Shown: positions 53,466 through 64,000 of the stretch, one piece after another | Position numbering within the stretch: position 1 is the stretch's first letter | Layout: each line of letters starts with the position of its first letter | DNA from: Dichetophora obliterata | Lineage: Eukaryota > Arthropoda > Insecta > Diptera > Sciomyzidae | Direction: 5' to 3' | NCBI GenBank assembly: GCA_963920525.1 | Contig: OY986435.1 | Span: 226,455,293 to 226,519,292 of the forward strand | Length of the DNA: 64,000 nt | The notes under the pieces: model-generated | What the model saw: the letters and a program-made list of their open reading frames with translations, nothing else | Told to the model about the DNA's origin: nothing | Databases searched by the model: none | Position numbers and translations under genes: made by a program

Positions 53466-55016
53466 AAATTATTTCGATACTTCCACAGTCCTGGTCTGCG
53501 AATAAAATTCTTCTAAAGTTCAACGTTATTGGCGCTTTGCATACAGTGTTAAATCGCTTGTGGCTGAGAAGGGAATAATGTGAAGCCCAATGAAGCGTAT
53601 AGCCTTGAATATAATTAATGAAAAGGTAACTAACGAAAACAATAAGAAAATTACTCTTCAAAGGCGTCTTGTACTAATGAACCTCGATGAGGCATATGCC
53701 ACTTTCAAGCAAACGCATATCGGCACCAAAATTGTCTTCTCTAAATTTGCATCATTGAAGCCACCACAATGTATTTTGGCACTCGAAACGGGAGGAACGC
53801 ATTCTGTCTGTGTATATCATCAGAATGTCAAATTGATTTGATGCAATGAAAAAAATATTCTGTATGGAATCGTATCGCAACCTCTTCAATTTACTGCTTT
53901 GTAACAGTCCATCCAAAAAATGCAAATTAAGAAAAATAAATGTCTTAGAAAACTTCATTAGCAAGGTTTTGGAACAAAATTCACTCGATAATGTTATGCT
54001 TAAACAATGGTTCCATCAAAGCGGTAAGAATTGATTTTTGAAAATAGTTATTTAATAATGTTTTAATAATACTAATTATTTTTTTATTTAGAAAGAACTA
54101 CTTTGGAGAACATCAGAAAGTCAGCCGATGTTTTTATATGCGAATTCAGTAAAAAGTAGATGTACTGATTCCACATGATTTTATCGCAAAAAAACAAGCG
54201 GAATATCTTAAGATGCGGAAGGAGGGATTAATTTCAGTTGAATTCGTAGTTATATGCGATTTTTCAGAAAATTACACTTTCATAATTCAATTAGTAAATA
54301 CTTTAAATTCGATATTGTTGTATATTTTCCCAAAATTCTTTATTTTTTGCAACTTCAAACAGAATGCTGTGCAATCTTATTACTGGTCCAATGATCAATG
54401 CACCATCCATCCATTCACAATGTATTTCAAAGATGGCAGCAATGAATTACAACATCTCAGCCTTATAATAATTGCTGAGAGCTTAAATCATAATTTTAAT
54501 TCCGTATTTCAATTTCAGCAAGAGTTGATATTTTTCTTAAGAAATCGATTTGAAGCCATACACAAAATATGTTTCTTTTCTGATGGAGCTGGATCGCAAT
54601 ATAAAAACAAAAAAATTTCTACCAGCTATGTCAATAAAAAAAACACAGAATTTTGACGTTGAGTGGCATTTTTTCGCCACACCACATGGAAAAGGACCTT
54701 GCAATGGTATCGGTGGAGCTTTCAAACGCAATGCTATGAAGACCAGTCTGCAAAGACCATATGAAAATCAAGTTAGAAATGCATAAGAACTGTATGATTG
54801 GGCAATAACAAAAGACTCAACCTGACCTATCGTTTTTGTTCGAAAGAGTCCTATGAAAAAATCGAGCGGGAATCGTTATTAAAGTTTAAAAATGTTCAGA
54901 TTATAATGGGTACACAAAAGCTCCACAGTTGTATCCCAATCAACGATAAGGAAATCAAAGCTCTACGATATTCAACTTCAAAAGAACATAGAATTTTTCA
55001 ATTAATCAAAAAATAG
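53466..55016 (+). pseudogene. Relic of an unclassified multicopy arthropod protein family ('SDGAGSQYKN' type)
   Basis: The reading passes through several frames: LPQSWSANKILLKFNV (53480), KRLVLMNLDEAYATFKQ-like wording (53660), KIVFSKFASLKPPQCILALE then GTHSVCVYHQNVKLI (53730-53841), NSLDNVMLKQWFHQS, a 68-bp GT-AG intron (54024-54091), ERTTLENIRKSADVF, DFIAKKQAEYLKMRKEG, VICDFSENYTFIIQ, QSYYWSNDQCTIHPF, CFFSDGAGSQYKNKK and WHFFATPHGKGPCNGIGGAF. I have met such proteins as uncharacterised, repeated genes in aphid, Hydra and other genomes. The spaced acidic residues (CDF, SDG, C[D/N]G) would suit an RNase H-like nuclease or transposase core, but that is inference. No terminal repeats were found. 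Confidence 0.55.
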
Positions 55017-55354
55017 AAGTAAGCTTTTTATTGTTCCCTCTAACATAAACTTTGCACCTTCTTTGTTTTTAGTACTATTCACTTTTTCAGTTCATACTTC
55101 AAAACAAAGTTTGGTAGTTAGAAAAATTAAATGGTTTAAATTGTTGGCATCGAGGACAAATAAAACATATTTTGGGACGCTCCCTCTATTGTTGCAACTT
55201 TTTTGTTTTAAGGTTGATTGAAAATACTCTTAGGTCAAAATTGGTTAAAATTTTACGTCCTTTTAGATTTTTTTTATACTATCTTACAAAATAATGTGAA
55301 GAAAATTAAAAAATTAGTTTTTTTTAAATTAGAGGTTCAAGGGCACGCTTTCTG
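55017..55354. other. Short intergenic stretch, no gene seen
   Basis: AT-rich. It may include the untranslated or flanking part of the relic to its left (gggacgctccctctattg at 55177). No paired ends recognised. Confidence 0.4.
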
Positions 55355-56598
55355 CAGGGTGTTTTTTATAGAGTAATACAACTTTGAATTGGCATCACTG
55401 CTTTATTTGACCATACATTTAACAGCTGATAGTTGTTTTTTGTTAAGTTTGCTTTGACATTTCCTTATAAATCGACTTACACCAGACCAACGCGTGCAAA
55501 TTGTGGAAATTTTTAATCAAAATAATGGTTCTGTTCGTCAAACTTATCGTGCACTTCGTCCATTTTATGGCGTACATAATCGTCCTTCAGAGCTGCTAAT
55601 TCGGAGAACAATATATCGTTTTCGGACCACATTTACTATTACTGATAATGTGCATACCGTGAGATGCTAAACAGTGCGCACTGAAGAATCTGTAGCCGCT
55701 GTACAGGAAAGCATTGAAGATGATCCTAATCAATCAATTCGTCGCCGTTCTCAGCAACTGGGGTTGCGTCCTTCCACTTTATGGAAGATTTTACGAAAAG
55801 ATCTTGGCTTAAAACCTTTCAAGATTCAACTTGTGCAGGAATTTAAGCCAAACGACCATCGTATGCGCCGCCAATTCGGCGAATGAGCTGAAAGACAAAT
55901 TGATATTCATTTTGAATTTCCATGGAAAATTTTATTTTCCGATGAAGCCCATTTTTGGTTGAATGGGTACGTAAATAAACAAAATTGTCGTATTTGTAGT
56001 GAGGAGAATCCACAAGCTTTTGTCGAAACACCATTAGTCATTGGCCCATATGTCTTCAAAAACGATGATGGTCAGAATGTTACTGTCAAGGGTGAACGGT
56101 ATGGGAACATGATTCGAAGTTTTTTCGTACCTCAAATAGCTGGCATTAATCATGCTGATATGTGATTCCAACAGGATGGAGCCACATGCCACACAGCGGG
56201 CGCTCCAATTGATTTACTCAAGGAAACTTTTGACGAAAAAATAATTTCATGAAATGGCCCAATTAATTGGCCCCCAAGATCGTGTGATTTAACCCCATTG
56301 GATTATTTTCTTTGGGGTTATGTAAAGTCACTTGTCTACGTTGATAAGCCACAAACAATTGAACACCTGGAAATCAACATTCGAAGAGTTATCGGCGAGA
56401 TACGGCCGCAAATGCTGCGAAAAGTTTGTGTTCCAGATTGCGCCTTGTACGCGCCAGCCACATGGCTGAAATCATATTTAAATTTAAACATTAATGTCAT
56501 AAAATTTTCTATTCAATAAAGCCCGTTTCATTGATATTGAAAATATATTCCTATGTTTGATTATGATTTAAACTTGTACCACTCTATAAAAAACACAC
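55355..56598 (+). mobile_element. DD41D mariner element 2, degenerate
   Basis: Ends GGGTGTTTTTTATAGAGTAA and, inverted, GTGTGTTTTTTATAGAGTGG. Length about 1.24 kb. The outermost bases and TA sites have mutated, so the boundaries are approximate. It holds a full-length but broken transposase. Confidence 0.8.
55475..56519 (+). pseudogene. DD41D mariner transposase, broken
   Basis: Recognisable blocks in order: QRVQIVEIFNQNNGSVRQTY (N-terminal helices), ESVAAVQESIEDDPNQSIRR, SQQLGLRPSTLWKILRKDLG (second helix-turn-helix), PWKILFSDEAHFWLNGY (first Asp), FQQDGATCHTAG (second Asp), NWPPRSCDLTPLDYFLWGYV (third Asp). 41 residues separate the last two. Stops at about 55667, 55886, 56163 and 56250 and a frame change before 55670 break it. 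More stops than in mariner 1 suggest an older or less protected copy. Confidence 0.86.
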
Positions 56599-56889
56599 TT
56601 TATAAACAAATTATGAACACCAATTAGACAAATAATTTTGTTGAATATATCGACTTAATATCTCCAACGGCTTGGAAGTTATGTACAATAAGGTGTAATG
56701 TATAATACAAAAAATTAAAACTCCAAGAAAAGATATTTTTTCTTCATCGAATTTTTTTTTAAAGGTAAAATCATGATTCATATAATAAAAAAAATAAATT
56801 AAAAAAAATGCTCTTTATAAAATATGAGCAAATGAAATATTTGTAGTTAAAGTTGGCAACCCTGGTAAACGGAAAAAATATAACACAAA

Positions 56890-59800
56890 TTTTATTTTTT
56901 ATTTATTTATTTTAATTTAATTATCATGTTCACATATAAGACAAAGTCTTTTAAATGCAGTAAGAAATCAAAGAATAACAACAAGTTATAACCAACAAAT
57001 AAATAAAAACAAAAAAATTTTAATTTACTTATTTTAAATTAAAAAAAAAAGAAAAAATTGTAAACACGACTAAATTTAACTTTAAATTTTAAATTTAAGT
57101 TATAATCAACAAACAAATGCATTTGACTCAAGAAATTAAATTTAGTTATAAGCTTCAATTTTAACAATAAATTATAATTGAATTGAATTTAGACTTATGT
57201 ATAAATTACCTTTAAGGAACTTTATCAAAAAATTAAGAAGATAACATTAATAGAATAGAAAATAGAAGAAAGAAGAAAGATAGTATCAAGAAAAGTGTTG
57301 GAATATTGCATGCTTAAAGTTGTGCTTATTTCGGATACTTTTGATTCTTGAAGGTAGCGAATTCCACATTCTGATAGCGTTCACAAAAAAGAGTCTGTTA
57401 GAATTCAAAAAATTGTATACAGGGATTACAAGGTTCATATTTCTGGTCGATCTAAAAAACTGTAACTTATTAAATAAGTAATTAGGAGTTTGTGTATAAA
57501 TCAAGTTATGCAAAAAAATACAGTTTCTAGCATCCAAATAATTGAAAATATTGCAACCAAGTACTCGATTGCTCAAATGACTTATACGGTCAAACTTTTT
57601 AAGACCATAAACGTATCTGACAGCATTATCAAACACAAGTTGTAACTTAAGCTTTGACCTCGAATCAAGCTTACTGTATACAACTTCTGAGTAGGAAATT
57701 ATTGGCATTATGAGTTGAACCACTAGCTTTCTTCTAGTCTCAACAGGCACAAATGATGCAGTTCTTCTCAGGTTCCGTAGGATATAGTAAACTTTACAAA
57801 CAACAGAGTTTATATGATCTTCACAGGAAAGTGAGGAGTTAATATAGTAACCGAGATTTTTAACTTTACCTATAAATTTCAAGTCGACTCCATTCAGAAA
57901 AATGGCTGGTATATCAGAAAAAGAGTATCTAGACTTAAAAATCGGCATAACAAATGATTTAAAAGGGTTAAGATTAAGCTTATTAGCTTTAGCCTAATCT
58001 ACTATTTTACTCATGTCTTCATTTACCTCAATACATAAATCATCAACAAGATCAATTGGTTTGGACAAGTACAGCTGAAGATCATCAGCATATGCATGCA
58101 TGGTTACATGACGGCATTTGCTGAAAATATCATTAAGAAACATTGCAAATAAAAGCGGACCAAGTACCGAGCCTTGAGGAACTCCACAGGATAAATTGTT
58201 AAAAGCAGACAGACTATTTCCCACCCTTACTCTTTGAGACCTTCCAACTAAGTAATTATATAACAGACGGACCGCAGTAATAGAAAACCCAAAATTAAGT
58301 TCTAGTTTTTGACATAGTAATAAATGGTCAACAGAGTCAAATGCTTTTGAAAAGTCCAACATGCAAAGCAAGCTTATATGCCCCATATCATATGATAATC
58401 TTATGTCATCTAGGATCTTCACAATAGTTGTAGAGCAGCTGTGGCCAGGTCGAAAACCAGATTGAAGTGGTGACATAAGGTTAAATTTTCTAATGTGTTC
58501 GGAGATTTGTATAGCCATGAGAGACTCACATACTTTTGATAAAGCTGGTAAAAGACTTACCGGACGAAAATCACACGGTTCACAGGCATTGGGTTTTTTA
58601 GCTATAGGAATGATTGTAGCAGCTTTTCACGCATCAGGGAAGCAAGAACTTGTGAAACAGTGATTCATTATGTGTGTCAAAAGGCTTATGATGAAAGGTA
58701 AAATTATTTTTATAAATTTAATAGCTATTCCATCTTCACCCACTGCATTTGATTTAATATTATTAACGCAACGAGCAACATCACACTCATTTACAGCAAC
58801 AAACTGAAAATTACATGGCCTTTCGGTAGTAAAAACTATCGTATTATCGACAGATGTGTTATAAGTAGATGTTGAGGTAGCGATAAAATAATCATTAAGA
58901 ATATTAGGATCAATTAGAAAATCATCGGATTTCACATTACATACTCCAGCCTGTCTTAAATTGTTCCAAAGATTTTTGGAAGGTTGTGCTAAACTTAGCT
59001 TCGACATGAAAAAAGTGCGTTTAGATAATTAAACAATGCAGTTAGCTTCATTTCTAGCTCTTTTGTGCTGTTCCCGGGTTTCTCTTCCAACGATTATAAG
59101 TTTTATTACGTTTTTTCAGGGCCAATTTAACATTATTTGTAAACCAGGGACAACTTCTGTTAGAGACACGACGTGTAGTCAATGGAACATACAACTCAAA
59201 TAATTCACAAATTATATTATTTAAAAAATACAACTTCTCATTAACAGTACTAAGAAACCAACATTCGGACCAATTAATGATAGACAGGTCATTATACAAC
59301 GAAACATAATCAATAGCTTTATAATTACGAAATGAAACAGTTGTAACAGTTAAAATCGGTGTCAAAGTTATATTCAAAGAACAAAAAAGAAGATCATGGT
59401 CAGATATAAACGATAATTGGTCGAAAAGCAAAACAGTCGAAACATCTGAAACAATAAAAAGATCTAATAAACTTGGAGTAGCATTAATTGCATAGCGCGT
59501 AGGTAAACTGGTATTTACTATTTGGAGACCAACTTCAGTCAGACGATCAATAAAGTTACCAACAAGACTATCCTTAAATAAAACATTTATATTTAAATCA
59601 CCACACAAAACGAAGTGATCATAGTCAATTGCACAATTCAACAATATAGTAAACAATTGCTCCAAACAACAATTACGATTCGGATTATACACACACGACA
59701 AGAAAACTTTTGTACAACTGTCATAAATTTCGACATTAAGAAACTCTACCTCTGAACCACTGGACATTCCCAACAGATTAACATTAAAGTTATTTTTACA

Positions 59801-60060
59801 ATATATTGCAACACCCCCGCCTTTTTTATCAATTCGATCATTTCGAAAAAGCTTATAGTTCTGTATATTCAAACAAGATTTTTCAACGAAAGTTGCACTA
59901 AAATACATTTTTAACGGTACCTTACTCATTAAAATCGGATAATAAACAACAAAGATACGTATTATTGAAAATAACTCCATTTTCATGATTTCTTCGTTTG
60001 GACAAAATTCCCGACGAAGGGCTTTAAAAAAAATTAACGAACTTCAATTCTTATAATTTC
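56890..60060 (-). pseudogene. CR1/Jockey-type LINE with endonuclease and RT, broken
   Basis: On the minus strand: endonuclease (59054-59986) with YKLFRNDRIDKKGGGVAIYC, VFLSCVYNPNRNC, YDHFVLCGDLNINVLF and LDLFIVSDVSTVLLFDQLSF then SDHDLLFCSL; RT N-terminal part (58627-59007, NNIKSNAVGEDGIAIKFIK); RT core (57994-58518, SPLQSGFRPGHSCSTTIVKI, LDFSKAFDSVDHLLL, CGVPQGSVLGPLLFAMFLND, HAYADDLQLYLS); and the C-terminal region (57286-57948, MIMPIISYSEVVYSK-type then MWNSLPSRIKSI). The gaps between blocks are single frameshifts or stops. The 3' tail is (TAAA)n-like at 56893-56925. The start of the endonuclease is damaged near 59990-60060. Confidence 0.84.
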
Positions 60061-63000
60061 AATACGAACTTGTACCTTATTTACACTTATATAAAATTTC
60101 AGGCAAATCAATAGGTATGAGGTTGAGGCTTGGAATGGCCGCTTACAGCTTAAAACTATCTAAGTATAGAGAAGATGCGGTTGTGTTTTACCGTCTGGCA
60201 TTTCGTTCATTGAACCGAGTGAATGCTAACTATGTTTTTCATTTGGTATTAATTATGTTAGCTAAAAGTTTATGTTTAACAAATTTTTACTTTTTATTGT
60301 TATGATTTGTTTTTAAATAACATTATCGTTAATTTGCAATGTTTTTAATTAAAACAAAAAATAAATAAAATAAAAAGTGGCCTTAAATGCATTTGCTACA
60401 TAACCAGTTTTCATTGAAAAAAGCAAAAGAAGTTATATAAAAAAATTTTTATTATCAGCTGAATTCACTTTCAAGTAATTTTAATGAAAGAAAATTTATT
60501 TTTTATTACTTTTCAGTTTTTTACATGAAAACTTAGCTTTACTTAAGAGCTGGAAAAAAGCTTTAAGCTCTGATACTTAAAACATATTCTGAGCTTGAAA
60601 AATAAACAATTTTAATACAAACCCCGTTCTAAGAAAAGTGACGTCATCAAACTTATTAAACATACAACTTTTTGATAACTTTAAAATTTATACAATACAA
60701 TTTATAATTTTATGTAACAAAAATTAGAATAAGATGAGAAAATAAATTTATATATTTTTATATCTAATGACTTATTATAATTGCATTTCTTTTAACCAAA
60801 AGAAAAACAATTCTTAAATTATGCATAAAGTAAACTTAAGCTCAAAACAACATCAAGCAGATTATGAGATTATGTCATAATAAATTTTCTTAGTGGGAAA
60901 CAGGGGTGAACATAATTATGAAAAAATAATAAAATAAATTTGTTTTTCGTAACTGTATTTTCAGTAATTATTTTAAACCTTATACCTTCCCACAACCAGA
61001 AAAGTCTTTGGAAAATTTTGTAAATGAGTGCTATTTACGTAATTAAATCAGATATAAACATTGTAAAGTTCCGGTAAGAGTGGAATTTTTTTGTCTCAGT
61101 TGAAAGAAAAACAAAAAAAAAATGTATGAAAACATAATATGTATTTGTATATTTTAAGGGAATGAGTTCTAAATTAGAAAAGGCAACCAATTCCCACACT
61201 TTTCTCTAATTACATCAATTTTAATGTAAATTATGTGAACATTTTCAGCTTCACAACTATTTTTTCCTTTTAAAATTGTCAACCAAATGATTAGATCTCA
61301 GCCATTTGCAACTAACTTTAAGACAAAACAAATTAAGAAAATTTCTGAAATGCGAAAGTAGAGGAAAGGTTATAATTTATTATCTTGGCCTGACTTGAGA
61401 AAAACAACAACACGACATTGTCATGAAGGGGCGTAAAATCTGCAAAAGCCATCAGGTTAAAAAATGTTGGAAAAGCAGGCAACAGCAACAACATAATAAA
61501 AATGAAAATGAAATTATTTAAACACCGCTTTTCTGAAAAAAACATACATACATGCAAAATTACGGTTGATAGAAGTAATTAAAATTTTATTAGATTGTTT
61601 TTCAAAAGTTTTCTCAACAAGTTGCTCTAACAAGTAATCAAAGAGTAACAACCACAACAACAGTAATTTTGCAACTACGACAGGATGGTAATTAAAATGT
61701 TTACATTGGTTGGTCGATTGAATGTTTTTGCAGAGTCGGTGGCGGCGAGGTTTGGTAAAATTTTTGCATTTATTGAAAACTATGTTGCAGTAAGCACTAG
61801 CAAAATAAAACAGATAGCATGCACGCATGAATGGCAGCATAAAAGCTCTTGACTTAAATATGGCTTGTTAACAAGTTATAATCGAAAGAATAACAATAAC
61901 TTTGATTGCAGCCAACAGAGTTTAACATATGTTAAACGAATTGATTATTGCTTAAATACATTGAAAACTCGGTGAAATCTTGTGTATTTTATGTAATGTT
62001 ATTTTATTGTTTTACTCTATTTGCATCACTGGTCATGGCCAATTCGAAATATTCTAATCCTAGCCGGCTGTGTAATGTCTTGGATAGGCACTATTTGTGG
62101 TCATTAATCAGAAAACTAAATTTAAGCAACTTTGTTAAGAAATCGAAAATCAAGCAATTTAAGTATTCATCTTAATGTGAAATTAATCTTGAATATTAAC
62201 ATTTAAATAAAAACGAAACCAAGATGCATCTTAATAAATTTTACCACCTCATATATGAGCATTTAACAGTTGATGATTAAATGTCGATGTTCTGCGAGTT
62301 CGTGCTGTCACGTTCGTTTCTTAAGTCTTTCGTTTTGCTCTTGCTATAGATATTAAGTTCATTGAAAACTTTGAGTGTTACAAAGTTCTAACTGGTAGTC
62401 TTTTTAACTGCTCTCCTTTTTGACTGCTTTTTCTTATACACATTTCGTTACATAATGTAGGTACTCATGAACAGTGTTTGTACGTATATTTTCACTATTA
62501 TTTTAGAAACTTTGCTGCAATTGTTGTTCTTTTGGGTGCGCGCTTTTATGATTTATGTATATTTGAAGATTGTTGCTTTCTACCGTTACAGCTAAAAAAC
62601 AAATCTTAGATGCCGCGTAATTTTGTGTCCAACGCTTTTTGCTAATGCTATCAACGTTGTTTGACTTTGACAATCAACATTCACAGAAGCGCTAAATGGC
62701 TGACATGGTTGTCATGACTTTATGTTTATGAGAAGCTTTGTGTATGTCTATTTACGTTAAGTACTTTGGTGAGATTTGACCTAAAAAGTAAGTGAATTCG
62801 GCAAACAAGTTGATTGCTTTTCAACACATTTCTGTGGATTTTATTGCATTGAAGCTTGGTATTGACTCGAAGTGGTATTGCTTGGAATTTGGAGATTGAA
62901 TTCTTGATCTCAGATTGAAAATGATTTTTTTTTTAAAATTTCGAAAATATTCGTAGTGTATATCATAGATTATTGATAGTTGAACATCTGTTTGAAAATT

Positions 63001-63508
63001 AACACATCAAAGAATGGAAACTGAGCATGTGTTACAGGTTTTCAGCAAACTTATCGTAAGGATTAAGAATAACAAGTGTTACCTATTAGCTCTTTTCAGG
63101 AAAATTAGGAAAAAGTATGAGAAATAAGATTTGTGAATAGCAGCAACAAAAAATGCACATTTACTTTTTAAACCGAAGAGAATTTAAGCATAAATAAAAC
63201 GGTTATTAGGATTTATTTTCACAAAAAATGCCAAATTGACACTAACATCATTTAAAGCTTAACTATCATCATTAATAAGTTTTACTAATTATATACAAGG
63301 TGCGCCATCTTTTGTGTAGGTATGTGAATATTGAATTAACAAAAAAAAAACTTATTTCCATATATGAGGTGTTTTTATTTCATTTGGTTCTTTATAATTC
63401 AGTTAGACTAGTTTTTTAATACAACATAAATCAAGTGGCTCCACAATGCATCAAATGGGCACGAAAAAAATAAAAGCTGTTGTTGTTTTTTTAGAAAAAA
63501 GTGATTTT
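60061..63508. other. Intergenic stretch, no gene seen
   Basis: A long AT-rich region with only short open frames and no recognised proteins, paired terminal repeats or RNA genes. It is the least transposon-like part of the window and could hold regulatory or untranslated sequence, but nothing specific can be shown. 63296-63345 (acaaggtgcgccatcttttg) resembles a transposon end without a partner. Confidence 0.45.
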
Positions 63509-63510
63509 TA

Positions 63511-63882
63511 AAAGGGTGATTTTTTAAGCGTTTGCTTTTTGAAAATTGAAAAAAAAAACAGAAAATTTGCAAGAGTAAATGAAATATTTATTTGGAGTAA
63601 TACATCAATGCTTGTCTTCAATAAAGATTAAATATTACTTCATGTAAATGCTGCCGCGGCTACGCCTGAGGTGGTCCATCCCTAAGCTCCAATTTTTGCA
63701 TACTTTTTCGAGCATTTTGGCGGGTATCTTACCAATGGCAGCTGTAATGTTGTCTTCCAAGGCTGCATTTGTAGCTGACTGTCTTTGTCTACGAGAGACT
63801 TTATGTTTCCCCACAAAAAATAGTCTAGTGGTGTCAAATCGCATGATCTAGGCGGCCAATTGACTACTCCAAAACGTGAGAT
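63511..63882 (-). pseudogene. 3' part of a DD41D-type mariner, cut by a LINE tail
   Basis: On the minus strand: NWPPRSCDLTPLDYFLWGNI (third catalytic Asp) at about 63800-63862, then a frame change to NAALEDNITAAIGKIPAKML and the C-terminus ending SRGSIYMK before a stop at 63635-63637. The end AAAGGGTGATTTTTTAAGCG (63511) with TA beyond it is the terminal repeat. The upstream part is missing from the window because another element begins at 63883. Confidence 0.75.
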
Positions 63883-64000
63883 TAATTTATTTATTTATTT
63901 GCCAAACAAGGCAATGCAATTTACTTATTCTAACTTATTCTAACAGGTTTTGTTTACTTATACTAAGATTACTACGTTTTTGGTTTTTCTTCTCCCCTTT
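63883..64000 (-). mobile_element. 3' tail of a LINE, running off the window
   Basis: An (ATTT)n run at 63883-63900, i.e. an (AAAT)n tail on the minus strand, is followed by gccaaacaaggcaatgcaat and unique sequence to the edge. This is the typical look of a CR1/Jockey-type 3' end inserted in the mariner. No coding part is visible in the window. Confidence 0.45.

Noticed and set aside
61948..62175. 75-residue protein with a hydrophobic start
   Set aside because: Isolated short frame in AT-rich sequence without splice partners or recognisable family; a chance frame is more likely.
63635..63851. Plus-strand protein at 63648-63851
   Set aside because: Antisense to the mariner transposase C-terminus.

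Overview
The window looks like a stretch of a higher-fly (brachyceran, probably tephritid fruit fly) nuclear genome. It is strongly AT-rich, the one host gene has GT-AG spliceosomal introns, and the rest is dense, nested transposon debris of kinds known from flies: DD41D 'rosa'-type mariners, Helitrons, piggyBac, hAT miniature elements, RTE and CR1/Jockey-type LINEs, and tRNA-derived SINEs. The species assignment is inference. No bacterial or viral genes, CRISPR arrays or functional rRNA/tRNA genes were seen.

Host gene. The minus strand carries the first ~510 codons of a secreted/extracellular leucine-rich-repeat protein that I recognise as the orthologue of Drosophila artichoke (atk). Seven coding exons could be placed to the base by splice sites and codon phase: 24140-24273 (signal peptide), 23624-23783 (N-terminal cysteine cap), 9398-9661, 1060-1159, 702-991, 499-645 and 1-436 (runs off the left edge). 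Three introns are tiny (56-68 bp), one is 356 bp, and two are huge (about 8.2 and 14.0 kb) because of transposon insertions.

Intron 3 (1160-9397) holds degenerate tandem repeats and a minus-strand Helitron (4730-8103) into which a plus-strand Helitron (4790-7069) inserted. The inner one contains ten tandem ~141-bp units. Intron 2 (9662-23623) holds a decayed piggyBac relic (9941-14051) with a SINE and a mariner fragment inside, a large foldback element whose arms each contain a tRNA-Asp-like sequence and whose centre holds an RTE LINE (14338-17350), a DD41D mariner with a hAT miniature element inside (17373-18886), and a second, nearly identical copy of the inner Helitron (18889-21006).

Upstream of the first coding exon (24274-64000) no host coding gene was recognised. 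This part contains long palindromic foldback elements (28417-29401, 36490-38475, 39340-40630, 44190-44809), two decayed LINEs (30150-32635 plus strand, 56890-60060 minus strand), TA-flanked miniature elements, and a clean nest at 48519-52396: a SINE split by a piggyBac, itself split by a 1.3-kb mariner with an uninterrupted 342-residue transposase. That transposase has Asn where the second catalytic Asp should be. Next come a DUF4780-like ORF1 relic, an intron-containing relic of a poorly described multicopy protein family (53466-55016), and another DD41D mariner.

Nothing here looks like a complete, new, functional system. The most promising items are the satellite-bearing Helitron pair flanking a phase-0/0 exon, the tRNA-like foldback arms, the unclassified protein family at 53.5-55 kb, and the complementary GT/AC repeats inside atk intron 1.
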